Made by a program: the position numbers and the translations under genes. From positions 496,001-560,000 of the forward strand of contig NZ_JAIGNU010000002.1 of the NCBI RefSeq assembly GCF_019711655.1: a stretch of 64,000 nucleotides of DNA, given 5' to 3'. The stretch comes from Qipengyuania mesophila (GTDB taxonomy: Bacteria; Pseudomonadota; Alphaproteobacteria; Sphingomonadales; Sphingomonadaceae). The notes below the pieces were generated by a model, which was not told the origin of the DNA, ran no database searches, and saw nothing but the letters and a program-made list of their open reading frames with translations. Positions 26,251 through 35,710 of the stretch are shown here, in pieces (position 1 is the first letter of the stretch; each line of letters opens with the position of its first letter).

Positions 26251-26416
26251 CGGAGTAGTCTCCTTTACGGTTGTACGACCTCAGGAGCGACTCGTGCACA
26301 AGCGCGGAACGAGCCGCAGACCAAGTATCAAACCACAGGATTGATAATTTACAAAGCGCCGAGTTGGGGGCATGCGGCAGGTCGGTCGCGACGGGCGACA
26401 ATCGGGAATTGGCGGC

Positions 26417-26626
26417 GTGAACGAACAGGAATTGCGCAAGAGACTGGCACTGCTGCGCAGCGAACACCGCGATCTCGACGTGGCGATCGCGGCGCTGGGA
26501 GATGCCGGCGCGGAGCGCGGCTTCGTCGACCAGTTGCAGATGGCCCGACTGAAGAAGCGCAAGCTGGCGCTGAAGGATCGCATCGCCGCGATCGAGGACC
26601 TGCTGCTGCCCGACATTATCGCCTGA
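26417..26626 (+). CDS. DUF465 (YdcH-family) small protein B
   Basis: About 69 residues: NEQELRKRLALLRSEHRDLD, then GFVDQLQMARLKKRKLALKD, ending LLPDIIA. The EHRDLD and LQMARLKKRKLALKD segments are the DUF465 signature in its longer form. GTG 26417 places the N-terminus where family members normally begin; ATG 26372 in the same frame would add 15 basic residues and lacks clear support. It is divergent from protein A, with 166 bases between the starts that show no other gene. The next plus-strand gene is rcdA, 91 bases on. Confidence 0.8.
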   Translation: MNEQELRKRLALLRSEHRDLDVAIAALGDAGAERGFVDQLQMARLKKRKLALKDRIAAIEDLLLPDIIA

Positions 26627-26717
26627 ATCCCTATTGTCTCGCTGCCTGGCGTTTCACTGCGGGACGGGCGTGGTAAATCTGCTGGCCGCCCGTCGCGACG
26701 ATGCGTACGGCATTCCC

Positions 26718-27173
26718 ATGCCTGCTCGCGATCTCAACGAAGAAGTCATCGAGGACCTCTACACCGAAGCGCTCGTCCTCGCCGACGACGCGCGCGCTGC
26801 CTTCGACCTGCGGTTCACCGAGCGGAGCGCAAATCCGGACGATATGACGCGCGTGGCCCTCTCCATCGAAGGCCTGCGCACGACGACGCGGCTGATGCAT
26901 GTTCTGGCCTGGCTGCTCAACCAGCGCGCTTATCTCGCCGGCGAACTGACCGAACAGCAGATCGCGCGGTGCGGCGCGCTGCCCGAGGAACGGGCGAGCG
27001 ACGCTGACAATCTCGCGCGGCTCGAGCCGGCGACCTGCGCCCTGATCGAGGAAAGCGAGCGACTGCATGCACGCGTTGCCCGGCTCGATCGCGACTGGCG
27101 GATCGATCGGATCGCGGCTCCGCCCGTGGCCGCGCTGCACGGGCGCCTCGCCGAGGCCTTTGCCGTCGGCTGA
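26718..27173 (+). CDS. rcdA: RcdA-like protein (DUF1465)
   Basis: A 151-residue helical protein of the DUF1465 family, which contains Caulobacter RcdA, the adaptor that brings CtrA and other proteins to ClpXP during the cell cycle. Family features are the N-terminal EEVIEDLYTEALVLADDARA, DDMTRVALSIEGLRTTTRLM, MHVLAWLLNQRAYLAGELTE and LARLEPATCALIEESERLHA. ATG 26718 starts MPARDLNEEV; the frame is open 28 codons further upstream but that part is low-complexity and lacks a family match. Partners such as CtrA, CpdR and PopA are not in the window, so the role is inferred from the family. Convergent with glpK, whose stop directly abuts this gene. Confidence 0.8.
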   Translation: MPARDLNEEVIEDLYTEALVLADDARAAFDLRFTERSANPDDMTRVALSIEGLRTTTRLMHVLAWLLNQRAYLAGELTEQQIARCGALPEERASDADNLARLEPATCALIEESERLHARVARLDRDWRIDRIAAPPVAALHGRLAEAFAVG

Positions 27174-28637
27174 TCAGGCGGCAGCAAGCGCCTTCGCGTA
27201 ACGCGAAAGTCGAGCGCTCCGAACCGCATCCGCCATCTGCGGAGCAAAGCACCGTGTCCCGCCGCGCATTGCCTGAGCGGCGACCTCGAGGCTTGCGTGC
27301 ATGCCGCAGCCCACGGCCGCAAGCATGGCCGCCCCGAGCGCAGTGGTCTCGACGAAATCGGGTCGTTCGACTTCGAGATCGAGGATATCCGCGAGGTCCT
27401 GCGCCATCCAGTCGTTGGCACTCATGCCGCCGTCGATCCGCAGCCGCGACCATGGGGCGCCATCGGCGGCGAAGGCGCTCGCAAGATCGTGCGTCTGGTG
27501 CGCCATCGCCTCGAGCGCGGCGCGCGCGATCTGCGCCCGGCCGCTGGCGAAACTGAGGCCCGAAATGACCCCGCGCGCTTCGGGTGCCCAATGCGGTGCT
27601 CCTAGACCCGCGAGCGCCGGAACGATCACGACCTCGCCGCTATCCTCGATCGAACGCGCCAGCGCCTCGGTCTCCGACGCGCTGCCGATCAGGCCGAGCT
27701 GGTCGCGCAGATACTGGACCAGGCTGCCGGCAACGAAACAGGCCCCCTCGATCGCATAGGTCCTCTGCCCCGCCTGCTGATAGAGCACGGTGCCGAGCAG
27801 GCGATTGTCCGATCGCGGAATCTCCTGCCCCTTGTTCGTCAGCACGAAGGCGCCGGTACCATAGGTCGCCTTGGTCTCGCCGAAAGTCAGGCAGCCCTGC
27901 CCAATCGTGGCCGATTGCTGGTCGCCCGCAAGGCCGCAAATCGGGATGGCCGCGCCGAGACAATCTGTTTGACATTCGGCCAGCCGGCCATGCGTGTCGA
28001 CCACTTCGGGCAAAGCGGCGCGCGGCACGCCGAAGAGTTCGCACAGCTCCTCGTCGAACTGCGCCCCGTCGAGCGCCAGCAAGAGCGTGCGGCTGGCATT
28101 GCTCGCATCGGTGAGATGCGCCCCGATCGAGAGCTTGTAGACCAGCCAGCTTTCGACCGTCCCGAAGGCCAGCGTGCCCTTCCCGGCCGCGCGGCGCACC
28201 ACTTCGTCATGGTCGAGCATCCAGCGCATCTTGGTGCCCGAGAAATAGGGATCGAGCAGCAGGCCGGTGCGCCGCTGGACTTCCGCTTCGTGACCATAAT
28301 CCTTCATGCCAGCGCAGAATTCGGCCGTGCGGCGGTCCTGCCAGACGATCGCGCGCGCCAGCGGTTCGCCAGTCTCGCGGTCCCATGCGACCACCGTCTC
28401 GCGCTGGTTGGTGATGCCGATCGCGGCAATCCGCTCGGGTGCCTCGCCCACGACTTCGCGAGCGCAGGACAGCGTCTTCTCCCAGATTTCGCCCGCATCG
28501 TGCTCGACCCAGCCGGGCTTGGGATAATGCTGCGTCAGTTCGGCCTGCGCGACACCCTCCAGCGTCCCATCGGGCGCGAAGATCATCGCCCGGGTCGACG
28601 TGGTTCCGGCATCGAGGACGAGGATACGGTCGGCCAT
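27174..28637 (-). CDS. glpK: Glycerol kinase
   Basis: A 487-residue FGGY-family kinase making sn-glycerol-3-phosphate from glycerol and ATP. It begins ILVLDAGTTSTRAMIF (phosphate loop). GITNQRETVVAWDRETGEPL, IVWQDRRTAEFC and GTVESWLVYKL are family marks, and LAGDQQSATIGQGCL and GAPHWAPEARGVISGLSF follow. GGMSANDWMAQDLADILD closes the ATP site. AGGGAGAG upstream of ATG 28637 sets the start. No glpF or glpD is adjacent. Divergent from the metallo-beta-lactamase-fold gene with 62 bases between. Confidence 0.95.
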   Translation of the reverse strand: MADRILVLDAGTTSTRAMIFAPDGTLEGVAQAELTQHYPKPGWVEHDAGEIWEKTLSCAREVVGEAPERIAAIGITNQRETVVAWDRETGEPLARAIVWQDRRTAEFCAGMKDYGHEAEVQRRTGLLLDPYFSGTKMRWMLDHDEVVRRAAGKGTLAFGTVESWLVYKLSIGAHLTDASNASRTLLLALDGAQFDEELCELFGVPRAALPEVVDTHGRLAECQTDCLGAAIPICGLAGDQQSATIGQGCLTFGETKATYGTGAFVLTNKGQEIPRSDNRLLGTVLYQQAGQRTYAIEGACFVAGSLVQYLRDQLGLIGSASETEALARSIEDSGEVVIVPALAGLGAPHWAPEARGVISGLSFASGRAQIARAALEAMAHQTHDLASAFAADGAPWSRLRIDGGMSANDWMAQDLADILDLEVERPDFVETTALGAAMLAAVGCGMHASLEVAAQAMRGGTRCFAPQMADAVRSARLSRYAKALAAA

Positions 28638-28699
28638 GCTCTCTCCCTTGCAGATGGCGGGACGTGACATGGCGCAGCCTTGTCCCCATATGCAAGAGC

Positions 28700-29572
28700 A
28701 TGGCAGGACCTCCTCCCAAACCTTGGCCCACCGGGCAGGCGATGCAGCTCGAGCCGCTGGTGCGGCGCGTGCTCGCTCCCAACCCCTCGCCCTACACCTA
28801 TACCGGTACGCAGAGCTACATCGTCGGTTTGGGCGATGGCTGCGCGGTGATCGATCCCGGACCGGACGATCCGGTGCACCTGTTGGCGCTGGATGCGGCA
28901 ATCGGCGAGGAGCATGTCTGCGCGATCATGTGCACGCATACCCACCGCGACCATTCCCCCGCAGCGAAGACGCTCGCCGCACGCACCGGCGCGCCAATCG
29001 TCGGCTGCGCCCCGCTGGTGCTCGACGACAGCGGCCCACGCGCCGATGCGGCCTTCGACCGGACATACGAACCCGACCGCGTCATGGAAAACGGCGAGGC
29101 GATGACCGGCCCGGGCTGGACGCTCACCGCCGTTGCCACTCCGGGACACGTATCCAATCATTTGTGCTTCGCGCTGGAAGAAAGCGGTGCATTGTTCACC
29201 GGCGATCACATCATGGGCTGGTCCACCAGCGTCGTTATCCCACCCGATGGCGACATGGGCGATTACATGCAGAGCCTCGAGAAGCTCTATGCGCGCGAGG
29301 ACCGGGTCTATTATCCCGCTCATGGCGAAGCGGTGGACAAGCCGCGCCAGCTGGTGCGCGGGATGATCGGACACCGCCGCCAGCGCGAGAGCCAGATCGT
29401 TCGCCACCTCGGCGAGGGCCCGCACACATCGGCAGATTTTGTGCCGAAGATGTACAAGGGGCTCGATCCCAAGCTCCACAAGGCGGCGGAGATGTCGGTC
29501 ACCGCGCATCTCATCGATCTGGAACGCCGTGGGCTCGTCGCCCGTTCGGGCGATATATGGCAGACGATCTGA
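28700..29572 (+). CDS. Metallo-beta-lactamase-fold hydrolase (LACTB2-like)
   Basis: A 290-residue protein with the HxHxDH metal motif in CTHTHRDHSPAAKTLA (near residue 78), GHVSNHLCF with a further metal His, and ALFTGDHIMGW with the bridging Asp. A C-terminal winged-helix-like tail (PKMYKGLDPKLHKAAEMSVT, AHLIDLERRGLVARSG) matches the LACTB2 branch, some of whose members are nucleases and others thioesterases. Substrate unknown. The gene overlaps the DUF4230 gene by 16 bases, so the two are translated together. ATG 28700 begins AGPPPKPWP; a second in-frame ATG lies 14 codons later. Confidence 0.87.
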   Translation: MAGPPPKPWPTGQAMQLEPLVRRVLAPNPSPYTYTGTQSYIVGLGDGCAVIDPGPDDPVHLLALDAAIGEEHVCAIMCTHTHRDHSPAAKTLAARTGAPIVGCAPLVLDDSGPRADAAFDRTYEPDRVMENGEAMTGPGWTLTAVATPGHVSNHLCFALEESGALFTGDHIMGWSTSVVIPPDGDMGDYMQSLEKLYAREDRVYYPAHGEAVDKPRQLVRGMIGHRRQRESQIVRHLGEGPHTSADFVPKMYKGLDPKLHKAAEMSVTAHLIDLERRGLVARSGDIWQTI

Positions 29573-30246
29573 AAACCCGCGAACCCACTGTCCAGCCCGA
29601 GCTGCAACGCGACCAGCCGCTCGCCCGCGTCCAGGCACTCCCGTGGTTGATCGTCATCGTCCTCCTCGCCGCAGTCGCATGGCTGGGATGGCGGGCTTTC
29701 TTCTACGAGGAAGAAGGCGATCCGGTGGGCAGCGCCATGCTCGCCTTCGAGAAGCAGAATTCGCTGACAGTCTTCTCGTCGCGCTTCGAGGTGGTCGCCG
29801 AGAGCGTCGACCGGCGCGGCGTGCTCAATCTCGACCTGCTCGAAAGCCGCCAGGCCGCGATCATCCCGGCCACCGTCGAATACCGGCTCGATCTGTCGAG
29901 CATGGATCGCGACCGGTTCGAGTGGAATCCCGAAACCGAAACGCTCTCGGTCGAACTCCCGACGTTGCGCATCTCGCGCCCGAATCTCGACGAAGCGGCG
30001 CAGAAGACCTTCACCGAAGGGACCTATGTCAGCCGCGATGCCAGTGCCGACCTGGCCCGCAACAATTCGCAGCAGGCAGAGCGCAAGGCGGCCGAATTCG
30101 CCAAGAACCCCGAAGTGCTGGCGCTCGCCCGCCAAGCCGCGAAGGAGGCCGTGCGGCAGAATCTTGCGATCCCGATGCAGGTTGCAGGCTATGGCGATGT
30201 CAGGGTAGAGGTGCGTTTCGACGGAGAGCAGATTCCAGACCGCTAA
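29557..30246 (+). CDS. DUF4230 membrane-anchored protein
   Basis: A 229-residue protein with one N-terminal TM helix (about 29-48, PWLIVIVLLAAVAWLGWRAF) and a periplasmic DUF4230 domain (about 60-228). The domain has the typical start FEKQNSLTVFSSRFEVVAES and repeated beta-rich segments (EYRLDLSSMDRDRFEWN, LSVELPTLRISRP), followed by a helical end (LALARQAAKEAVRQNLAIPM). Function is unknown. Its 16-base overlap with the upstream hydrolase gene implies coupled expression. Confidence 0.8.
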   Translation: MADDLKTREPTVQPELQRDQPLARVQALPWLIVIVLLAAVAWLGWRAFFYEEEGDPVGSAMLAFEKQNSLTVFSSRFEVVAESVDRRGVLNLDLLESRQAAIIPATVEYRLDLSSMDRDRFEWNPETETLSVELPTLRISRPNLDEAAQKTFTEGTYVSRDASADLARNNSQQAERKAAEFAKNPEVLALARQAAKEAVRQNLAIPMQVAGYGDVRVEVRFDGEQIPDR

Positions 30247-30330
30247 ACGGTACTTTCCTCCGCCTTTGGATCGCAGTATTAGACATGCAATACACCGGAC
30301 AATGCGGGTCGCGCATTGTGGAGGGAACTC

Positions 30331-31113
30331 ATGGCTACGATTGCTGGGGGCGGTCCGCGCCCCGTTACGGATGTTGCGGAGCGCCGCTTTTTCCTGATCA
30401 TGGCGCTGACCATGGCGGCGACGATCGTCGCAGGCTTTTCACTGAACCTGGCGATGGGCCGGTCGAGCTTCGCCGTACCCCTTCCCTACCACGTCCACGC
30501 CGTGATCTTCATGTCGTGGATCGGCCTCTACCTTGCCCAGCACGTGACCGCGGCGAAGGGCAACTGGGGCTTGCACCGGCAAGTCGGTCGGCTCGCTTAT
30601 CTGTGGGTCCCACTGATGGTCCTCGCGGGCTGCATGATCATGATCACCGTCGCCCGGCGCACCGGCGGTCCGTTCTTCTTCGACGTGAACGAATTCCTCG
30701 TCAGCAACCTCGCGCTGCTGCTGTGTTTCGGCGGGCTCGCCTGGTGGGCCCTCAGGCGGCAGCGCCATACCGGCTGGCATCGCCGGCTGATGCTGTGCGC
30801 AATGGCGATCCTTACCGGCCCCGGGCTGGGGCGCCTGCTCCCGCTGCCGCTGATGATCCCCAATTCGTGGACGATCACCGTGGCCGCGACGATGATCTTC
30901 CCGGTCATAGGCATGGTGGCCGACAAGCGCAGCCGGGGGCGCGTGCATCCAGCCTACTGGTGGGGTCTCGGCATCTATGCCGCGGTGTTCGTCGCCTCCA
31001 TGGCGGTGGCTTATTCGCCGCTCGGCTATGCCTTCACCGATTGGGTCATCGCTGGGACGCCGGGTGCGGAACGCCCGATGCAGGCCTTCCTGCCGCCGGG
31101 CTTTTCCATGTGA
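30331..31113 (+). CDS. Seven-helix membrane protein of unknown function
   Basis: A 260-residue polytopic membrane protein with seven likely TM helices (first about 22-43, last about 215-235). His-containing helix ends (PLPYHVHAVIFMSWIGLYLA, QHVTAAKGNWGLHRQVGR, TGWHRRLMLC) resemble haem-free relatives of small cytochrome-like or DUF2306-type proteins; I do not assign a family. GGAGGG 6 bases before ATG 30331 decides the start. It begins 84 bases after the DUF4230 gene and may share its transcript. Confidence 0.65.
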   Translation: MATIAGGGPRPVTDVAERRFFLIMALTMAATIVAGFSLNLAMGRSSFAVPLPYHVHAVIFMSWIGLYLAQHVTAAKGNWGLHRQVGRLAYLWVPLMVLAGCMIMITVARRTGGPFFFDVNEFLVSNLALLLCFGGLAWWALRRQRHTGWHRRLMLCAMAILTGPGLGRLLPLPLMIPNSWTITVAATMIFPVIGMVADKRSRGRVHPAYWWGLGIYAAVFVASMAVAYSPLGYAFTDWVIAGTPGAERPMQAFLPPGFSM

Positions 31114-31202
31114 TCGCCGCACAACCGGACTTGTCCGGAACGCACTCGCCATCGGGCCCGTTCTGTCTATAAGCGCCCAAACGCCAGAGAACGGGATCAC
31201 CG

Positions 31203-32189
31203 ATGACTGCCGAAACCAAGCTGCCTGCCGGACAGGACTTGCTCTCCGAGATCGATCGCCTCCGCAAGGAGAAGAACGCGATCATCCTCGCGCATTACTA
31301 CCAGACCGCCGACATCCAGGACATTGCCGACTTCGTCGGCGACAGCCTCGAGCTCTCGCGCAAGGCGGCCGAAACCGATGCAGACGTCATCGTCTTCTGC
31401 GGGGTCAAGTTCATGGCCGATACCGCCAAGATCCTGTCCCCTGAGAAGATCGTCGTGCTGCCCGACATGGATGCCGGCTGCAGCCTCGAGGACAGCTGCC
31501 CGCCCGAAAAATTCAAGGCTTTTCGCGAAGCGCATCCCGACCATATCGCGCTGACCTACATCAACTGCTCGACCGAGGTGAAGGCGCTCAGCGATATCAT
31601 CGTGACGAGCTCGTCCGCCGAGACGATCATCAGCCAGATCCCCGAGGACCAGAAGATCATCTTCGGCCCTGACCGGCACCTTGGCGGCTACATGAGCCGC
31701 AAGTTCGGCCGCGAGATGCTGCTGTGGCCGGGCGTGTGCATCGTCCACGAGGCCTTCAGCGAGACCGAGCTGCTCAAGCTCAAGGCGCAGCACCCCGATG
31801 CGCCGATCGCCGCGCATCCGGAATGTCCGCCCACCATCGTCGACCATGCCGATTACGTCGGTTCGACCAGCGGCATCCTCCAGTTCGCGCAGACCTTCGA
31901 GGGCGACACGCTGATCGTGGCGACCGAGCCGCACATCATCCATCAGATGGAAAAGGCGCTGCCCGAGAAGACCTTCATCGGTGCCCCCGGCGCCGACGGC
32001 AACTGCAGCTGCAACATCTGCCCCTACATGGCGCTCAATACGATGGAGAAGATGTACGCCTGCCTGCGCGATCTCGAACCGCGCATCGAGATCGAGGAAG
32101 GGCTGCGGCTGAAGGCCAAGCAGAGCCTCGACCGCATGCTCGAGATGGCCAGCGGCACGATCGGCAAGGGCGATCTGGGCAAGGTTTGA
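31203..32189 (+). CDS. nadA: Quinolinate synthase A
   Basis: A 328-residue 4Fe-4S enzyme condensing iminoaspartate with dihydroxyacetone phosphate to quinolinate in NAD synthesis. Signatures: AIILAHYYQTADIQDIADFV, GDSLELSRKA, VIVFCGVKFMADTAKIL, LTYINCSTEVKALSDIIVTS with the first cluster Cys, WPGVCIVHEAFS with the second, and APGADGNCSCNICPYMALNT with the third. Length is normal. nadB and nadC are not adjacent. The 89 bases upstream contain TATAA-like sequence but no convincing -35. Confidence 0.96.
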   Translation: MTAETKLPAGQDLLSEIDRLRKEKNAIILAHYYQTADIQDIADFVGDSLELSRKAAETDADVIVFCGVKFMADTAKILSPEKIVVLPDMDAGCSLEDSCPPEKFKAFREAHPDHIALTYINCSTEVKALSDIIVTSSSAETIISQIPEDQKIIFGPDRHLGGYMSRKFGREMLLWPGVCIVHEAFSETELLKLKAQHPDAPIAAHPECPPTIVDHADYVGSTSGILQFAQTFEGDTLIVATEPHIIHQMEKALPEKTFIGAPGADGNCSCNICPYMALNTMEKMYACLRDLEPRIEIEEGLRLKAKQSLDRMLEMASGTIGKGDLGKV

Positions 32190-32212
32190 GAGAACAACAG
32201 GGAGAGAATACC

Positions 32213-34330
32213 ATGGTCGCACGTCTGGCGCTGGCCGCCGCGCTCGCACTCACCGCTGCCCCGCTCGCGGCGCAGGATACCGACGCGGACGATCCCTATA
32301 TCTGGCTCGAGGAAATCCAGGGCGAACGCGCGTTGGCCAAGGTGGACCAGTGGAATGCCGATACCGAGGCGGTGCTGACGGTCCAGCCCGAATATCCCGT
32401 GGCCCGGGCCTGGGCGAAGCAGATCCTCGACGACACGCGCCAGATTGCCATGCCCGATGCAATCATGGGCGACCAGGTTACAAACCTGTGGCGCGACGCG
32501 GATAATCCGCGCGGCCTTTGGCGCATCGCCAGCCTCGACAGTTACATGGCGGGCACGCCCGAGTGGCGCGTGTTGATCGATGTCGACCAGCTCGGCCGCG
32601 ACGAAGGCAAGAGCTGGGTGTGGCACGGCGCGAACTGCCTCGCGCCCGATTACACGCGCTGTCTCGTCTCGATCAGCGCCGGCGGCACCGATGCCGACGT
32701 GGTGCGCGAGTTCGATATCACTAGCGGCCAATTCGTCGAGGGCGGCTTCACCCTGCCCGAGGCCAAGTCGAACGTCGCCTGGTACGATCAGGACACGCTG
32801 TTCGTCGGCACCGACGAGGGCGAGGGATCGCTCACCGATTCCGGCTATCCGCGGCTCGTCAAGCTGTGGCAGCGCGGGACCGACTTCGCGAGCGCCCGTC
32901 AGGTCGCCGAGGGCGAACAGGCCGATATCAGCGTTTCGGGCTTCTCCGTGCTCGATGGCGACAAGCGCTGGCGCTTTATCAATCGCAGCCCGAGCTTCTG
33001 GACCAACGAATTCCAGCTGGTGAAGGACGACGGCACGACGGTTGCGCTGCCGCTGCCCGAAGATGCCGAATTCGAGGCCGTGCTCGACGGGCATGTCATT
33101 GCCAAGCTCAATTCGCCGCTCGCAGCGCGCAATCGAGAGGCGCAGCCGGGCATGCTGGTCGCGTGGCCGCTGGAGGATATTGCCGCGGGCGAAACGCCCA
33201 AGCCCCTGATCGTGTTCGAGCCCAGCGAGACCCAAGCCGTCGAAGAAGTCGCCGCATCTGAACACCGGCTGTGGGTCAAGGTGCTCGACGATGTCTCGGG
33301 CAAACTGATCGAGGTTTCGCCGGGCGAACCGGGCTGGTTCACGCGCGAAATGGACCTGCCCGACAACAGCACGATCCAGATTGCGGAAACCACCGGCAAG
33401 GGCGACACCGCCTTCATCACGGTGGAAAGCATGCTCACCCCGCCGACGCTCTACGCGGTGCCGAGCGAGGGCGCGCCGGTGGCCATCGCCAGCGAACCGG
33501 CGCAGTTCGATGCGTCGAGGTTCACCGTCGAGCAGAAATTCGCCACCTCGAAGGACGGTACCAAGGTCCCCTATTACCTCGTCCGTCCCAAGGGCGTCGA
33601 AGGTCCGCTCCCCACGCTGATCCACGCCTATGGCGGCTTCCGCGCGGCGCAGACGCCCAAGTATCTCACCGCCGAGCCTTATCGTAGCGGCCCGCTGGCC
33701 CTGTTCTGGGTCGAAAGCGGCAACGCCTATGTCCTCGCCAACATCCGCGGCGGGGGCGAGTACGGCCCGCGCTGGCACGAGGACGCGCTGCGCGAGAAGC
33801 GCCAGAACAGCTTCGACGATTTCCATGCCGTGGCCGACGATCTCGTCGCCAATCGCCTCACCAGGCCCGGCCGCATTGCCGCCTCGGGCCGCTCGAACGG
33901 CGGCGTGCTGGTCGGCGCGGTCGCCAACCAGCGCCCCGACCTCTACGGCGCGATCATATCGGGCAGCCCGCTGATCGACATGCGGCGCTACAACAAGCTG
34001 CTGGCCGGTGCCTCGTGGATGGCCGAATACGGCAATCCCGACGTACCCGAAGACTGGGCCTTCATGAAGGAATGGTCACCCTATCAGAACATGAGCGACG
34101 AGCCCGGCGTCCCCGCAGCCTTCTATTATCTCTCGACGCTCGACGATCGCGTGCATCCCGGCCATGCGCGCAAGGCCGCCGCCAAGCACGAGGCATACGG
34201 CCAGACCTTCTACTACCACGAATACCGCGAGGGCGGTCATTCGGTCGGCGCCGATCACGAGGAAGATGCCAAGCGGGCCGCGCTGCTGCTCGCCTATCTC
34301 AATCGCGAGATCGGCAGCGGGGCGGAGTAA
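32213..34330 (+). CDS. Prolyl oligopeptidase-family (S9) serine peptidase
   Basis: A 705-residue exported peptidase. Residues 1-20 are a signal peptide (LAAALALTAAPLAAQ). An N-terminal beta-propeller filter domain occupies about 50-400 and an alpha/beta hydrolase domain about 430-700. The catalytic triad is visible: Ser in AASGRSNGGVLVG (near 561), Asp in STLDDRVHPGHARK (near 643) and His in YREGGHSVGADH (near 675), with the family marker ANIRGGGEYGPRWH. It cleaves short peptides, often after proline; the natural substrate is not known. A GGGAGAG ribosome binding site precedes the ATG, 23 bases after nadA, so read-through from nadA is likely. Confidence 0.93.
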   Translation: MVARLALAAALALTAAPLAAQDTDADDPYIWLEEIQGERALAKVDQWNADTEAVLTVQPEYPVARAWAKQILDDTRQIAMPDAIMGDQVTNLWRDADNPRGLWRIASLDSYMAGTPEWRVLIDVDQLGRDEGKSWVWHGANCLAPDYTRCLVSISAGGTDADVVREFDITSGQFVEGGFTLPEAKSNVAWYDQDTLFVGTDEGEGSLTDSGYPRLVKLWQRGTDFASARQVAEGEQADISVSGFSVLDGDKRWRFINRSPSFWTNEFQLVKDDGTTVALPLPEDAEFEAVLDGHVIAKLNSPLAARNREAQPGMLVAWPLEDIAAGETPKPLIVFEPSETQAVEEVAASEHRLWVKVLDDVSGKLIEVSPGEPGWFTREMDLPDNSTIQIAETTGKGDTAFITVESMLTPPTLYAVPSEGAPVAIASEPAQFDASRFTVEQKFATSKDGTKVPYYLVRPKGVEGPLPTLIHAYGGFRAAQTPKYLTAEPYRSGPLALFWVESGNAYVLANIRGGGEYGPRWHEDALREKRQNSFDDFHAVADDLVANRLTRPGRIAASGRSNGGVLVGAVANQRPDLYGAIISGSPLIDMRRYNKLLAGASWMAEYGNPDVPEDWAFMKEWSPYQNMSDEPGVPAAFYYLSTLDDRVHPGHARKAAAKHEAYGQTFYYHEYREGGHSVGADHEEDAKRAALLLAYLNREIGSGAE

Positions 34331-34389
34331 GGCACGCAAATGCGGCTCACGCGTTCATCCCCTGACCGAAATTGGCAGGGGATGGGTGC

Positions 34390-35706
34390 TTGACCGCCGA
34401 CATACGCTTTTTCTGGGCGCGGCTTAACGCGAATTACTGGTTCTATCCGGCGCTGTTTTCGATCATCGGGGGCGTCCTGGCCTTCGTCATGGTCTGGATC
34501 GACCGTGCCGGATTTGCCGAGTTCCTCAACGAGGTCGACTGGATCGTCCCCGCCCGACCGCAGGGGGCCGCGAACATGCTCACCGTGATGGCGGGCAGCA
34601 TGATCGGGGTCGCCTCGACCGTGTTCTCGATCACCATCGCCGCCGTCGCCTACGCCAGCGGCAATTATGGCCCGCGCCTGTTGACCAATTTCATGGAGGA
34701 TCGCGGCAACCAGCTGAGCCTGGCGACCTTCATCGGCAGCTTCGTCTATGCGCTGATCGTTCTGCGCGCCGTCCGTGCCGAGGACGAGACGCCTGCGGCG
34801 GCAGCCGATGCGGCGGCCACGGCCTTGCCGGGCTTTACCCCGCAACTCTCGCTGCTCGTCGCCTATGCTCTGATGGGGCTGTGCGTGGCGGTGCTCGTCT
34901 TCTTCCTCAACCACATTCCCTCGAGCATCCGCATCAACAAGGTGCTCGAGGGAATCGGCGAACGCCTATTCGACGCGATCCGCGAGACCTATCCGGTCGA
35001 GGATCAATTCCGCGACGCGCTCCAGCCCAAGGGGGGCGAGGCGCTCACCGCATGGGATACGGGCTATGTGCAGCTGATCGATTTCGACGACCTCGCGCGG
35101 ATCGCACGCAAATGCGGCGGCACCTTCTCGCTCCGCGTGCGCACCGGGGACTTCGTCCATCGCGACATGCCCTTCATGGATGTCGAGGGGTGCAATCCCG
35201 AGGACATCGAGGGCCGCGTACGCGACTGTTTCACACTCGGCTCGACACGCACCCCCGAGCAGGATCCGCAGTTCCTGATCGACGAATTGGTGGAAATCGG
35301 CCTGCGCGCCCTGTCGCCCGGCATCAACGACCCATTCACCGCGATCAACGCGCTCCACTGGCTCGGCGCGGCGACGGCCGAGATCGGACGCCGCGATCTG
35401 CGCAAGGAGATTTGCGGGCAGGATGGGGAGGGTTGCCCGGTCATTCCCCTCCCCGACGATTTCGACCATTACGTCAGCCGGGGATTCGGCGCCATGCGCA
35501 GCGCGGTCGCCGCCTCGCCGATCGCGGCCGAAGTGATGCTCGATACGCTCGCCAATGCGGCGATGCCGATACGCGACGAGAAGCGACAGGCGCTGCTCAA
35601 GGAACAGGCCGAAAAGCTCGCCGAGCAAGCGCGCCTCACTCTGGTCGGTCCCGATTTAGAGCGCTTCGAGACCCACCTGACCGAATTCAACCGGACCTTC
35701 TGGTAG
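34390..35706 (+). CDS. DUF2254 membrane protein
   Basis: About 438 residues. Four TM helices lie in the N-terminal 175 residues (FYPALFSIIGGVLAFVMVWI, ANMLTVMAGSMIGVASTVFS, the segment with LATFIGSFVYALIVLRAV, and LSLLVAYALMGLCVAVLVFF). A long soluble C-terminal region follows, with GYVQLIDFDDLARIARKCGG and ALSPGINDPFTAINALHWLG, both hallmarks of DUF2254. Function is unestablished. TTG 34390 is preferred because AGGGGA lies 8 bases upstream; TTG 34372 would add six residues without a ribosome binding site. Confidence 0.82.
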   Translation: MTADIRFFWARLNANYWFYPALFSIIGGVLAFVMVWIDRAGFAEFLNEVDWIVPARPQGAANMLTVMAGSMIGVASTVFSITIAAVAYASGNYGPRLLTNFMEDRGNQLSLATFIGSFVYALIVLRAVRAEDETPAAAADAAATALPGFTPQLSLLVAYALMGLCVAVLVFFLNHIPSSIRINKVLEGIGERLFDAIRETYPVEDQFRDALQPKGGEALTAWDTGYVQLIDFDDLARIARKCGGTFSLRVRTGDFVHRDMPFMDVEGCNPEDIEGRVRDCFTLGSTRTPEQDPQFLIDELVEIGLRALSPGINDPFTAINALHWLGAATAEIGRRDLRKEICGQDGEGCPVIPLPDDFDHYVSRGFGAMRSAVAASPIAAEVMLDTLANAAMPIRDEKRQALLKEQAEKLAEQARLTLVGPDLERFETHLTEFNRTFW

Positions 35707-35710
35707 CGCG

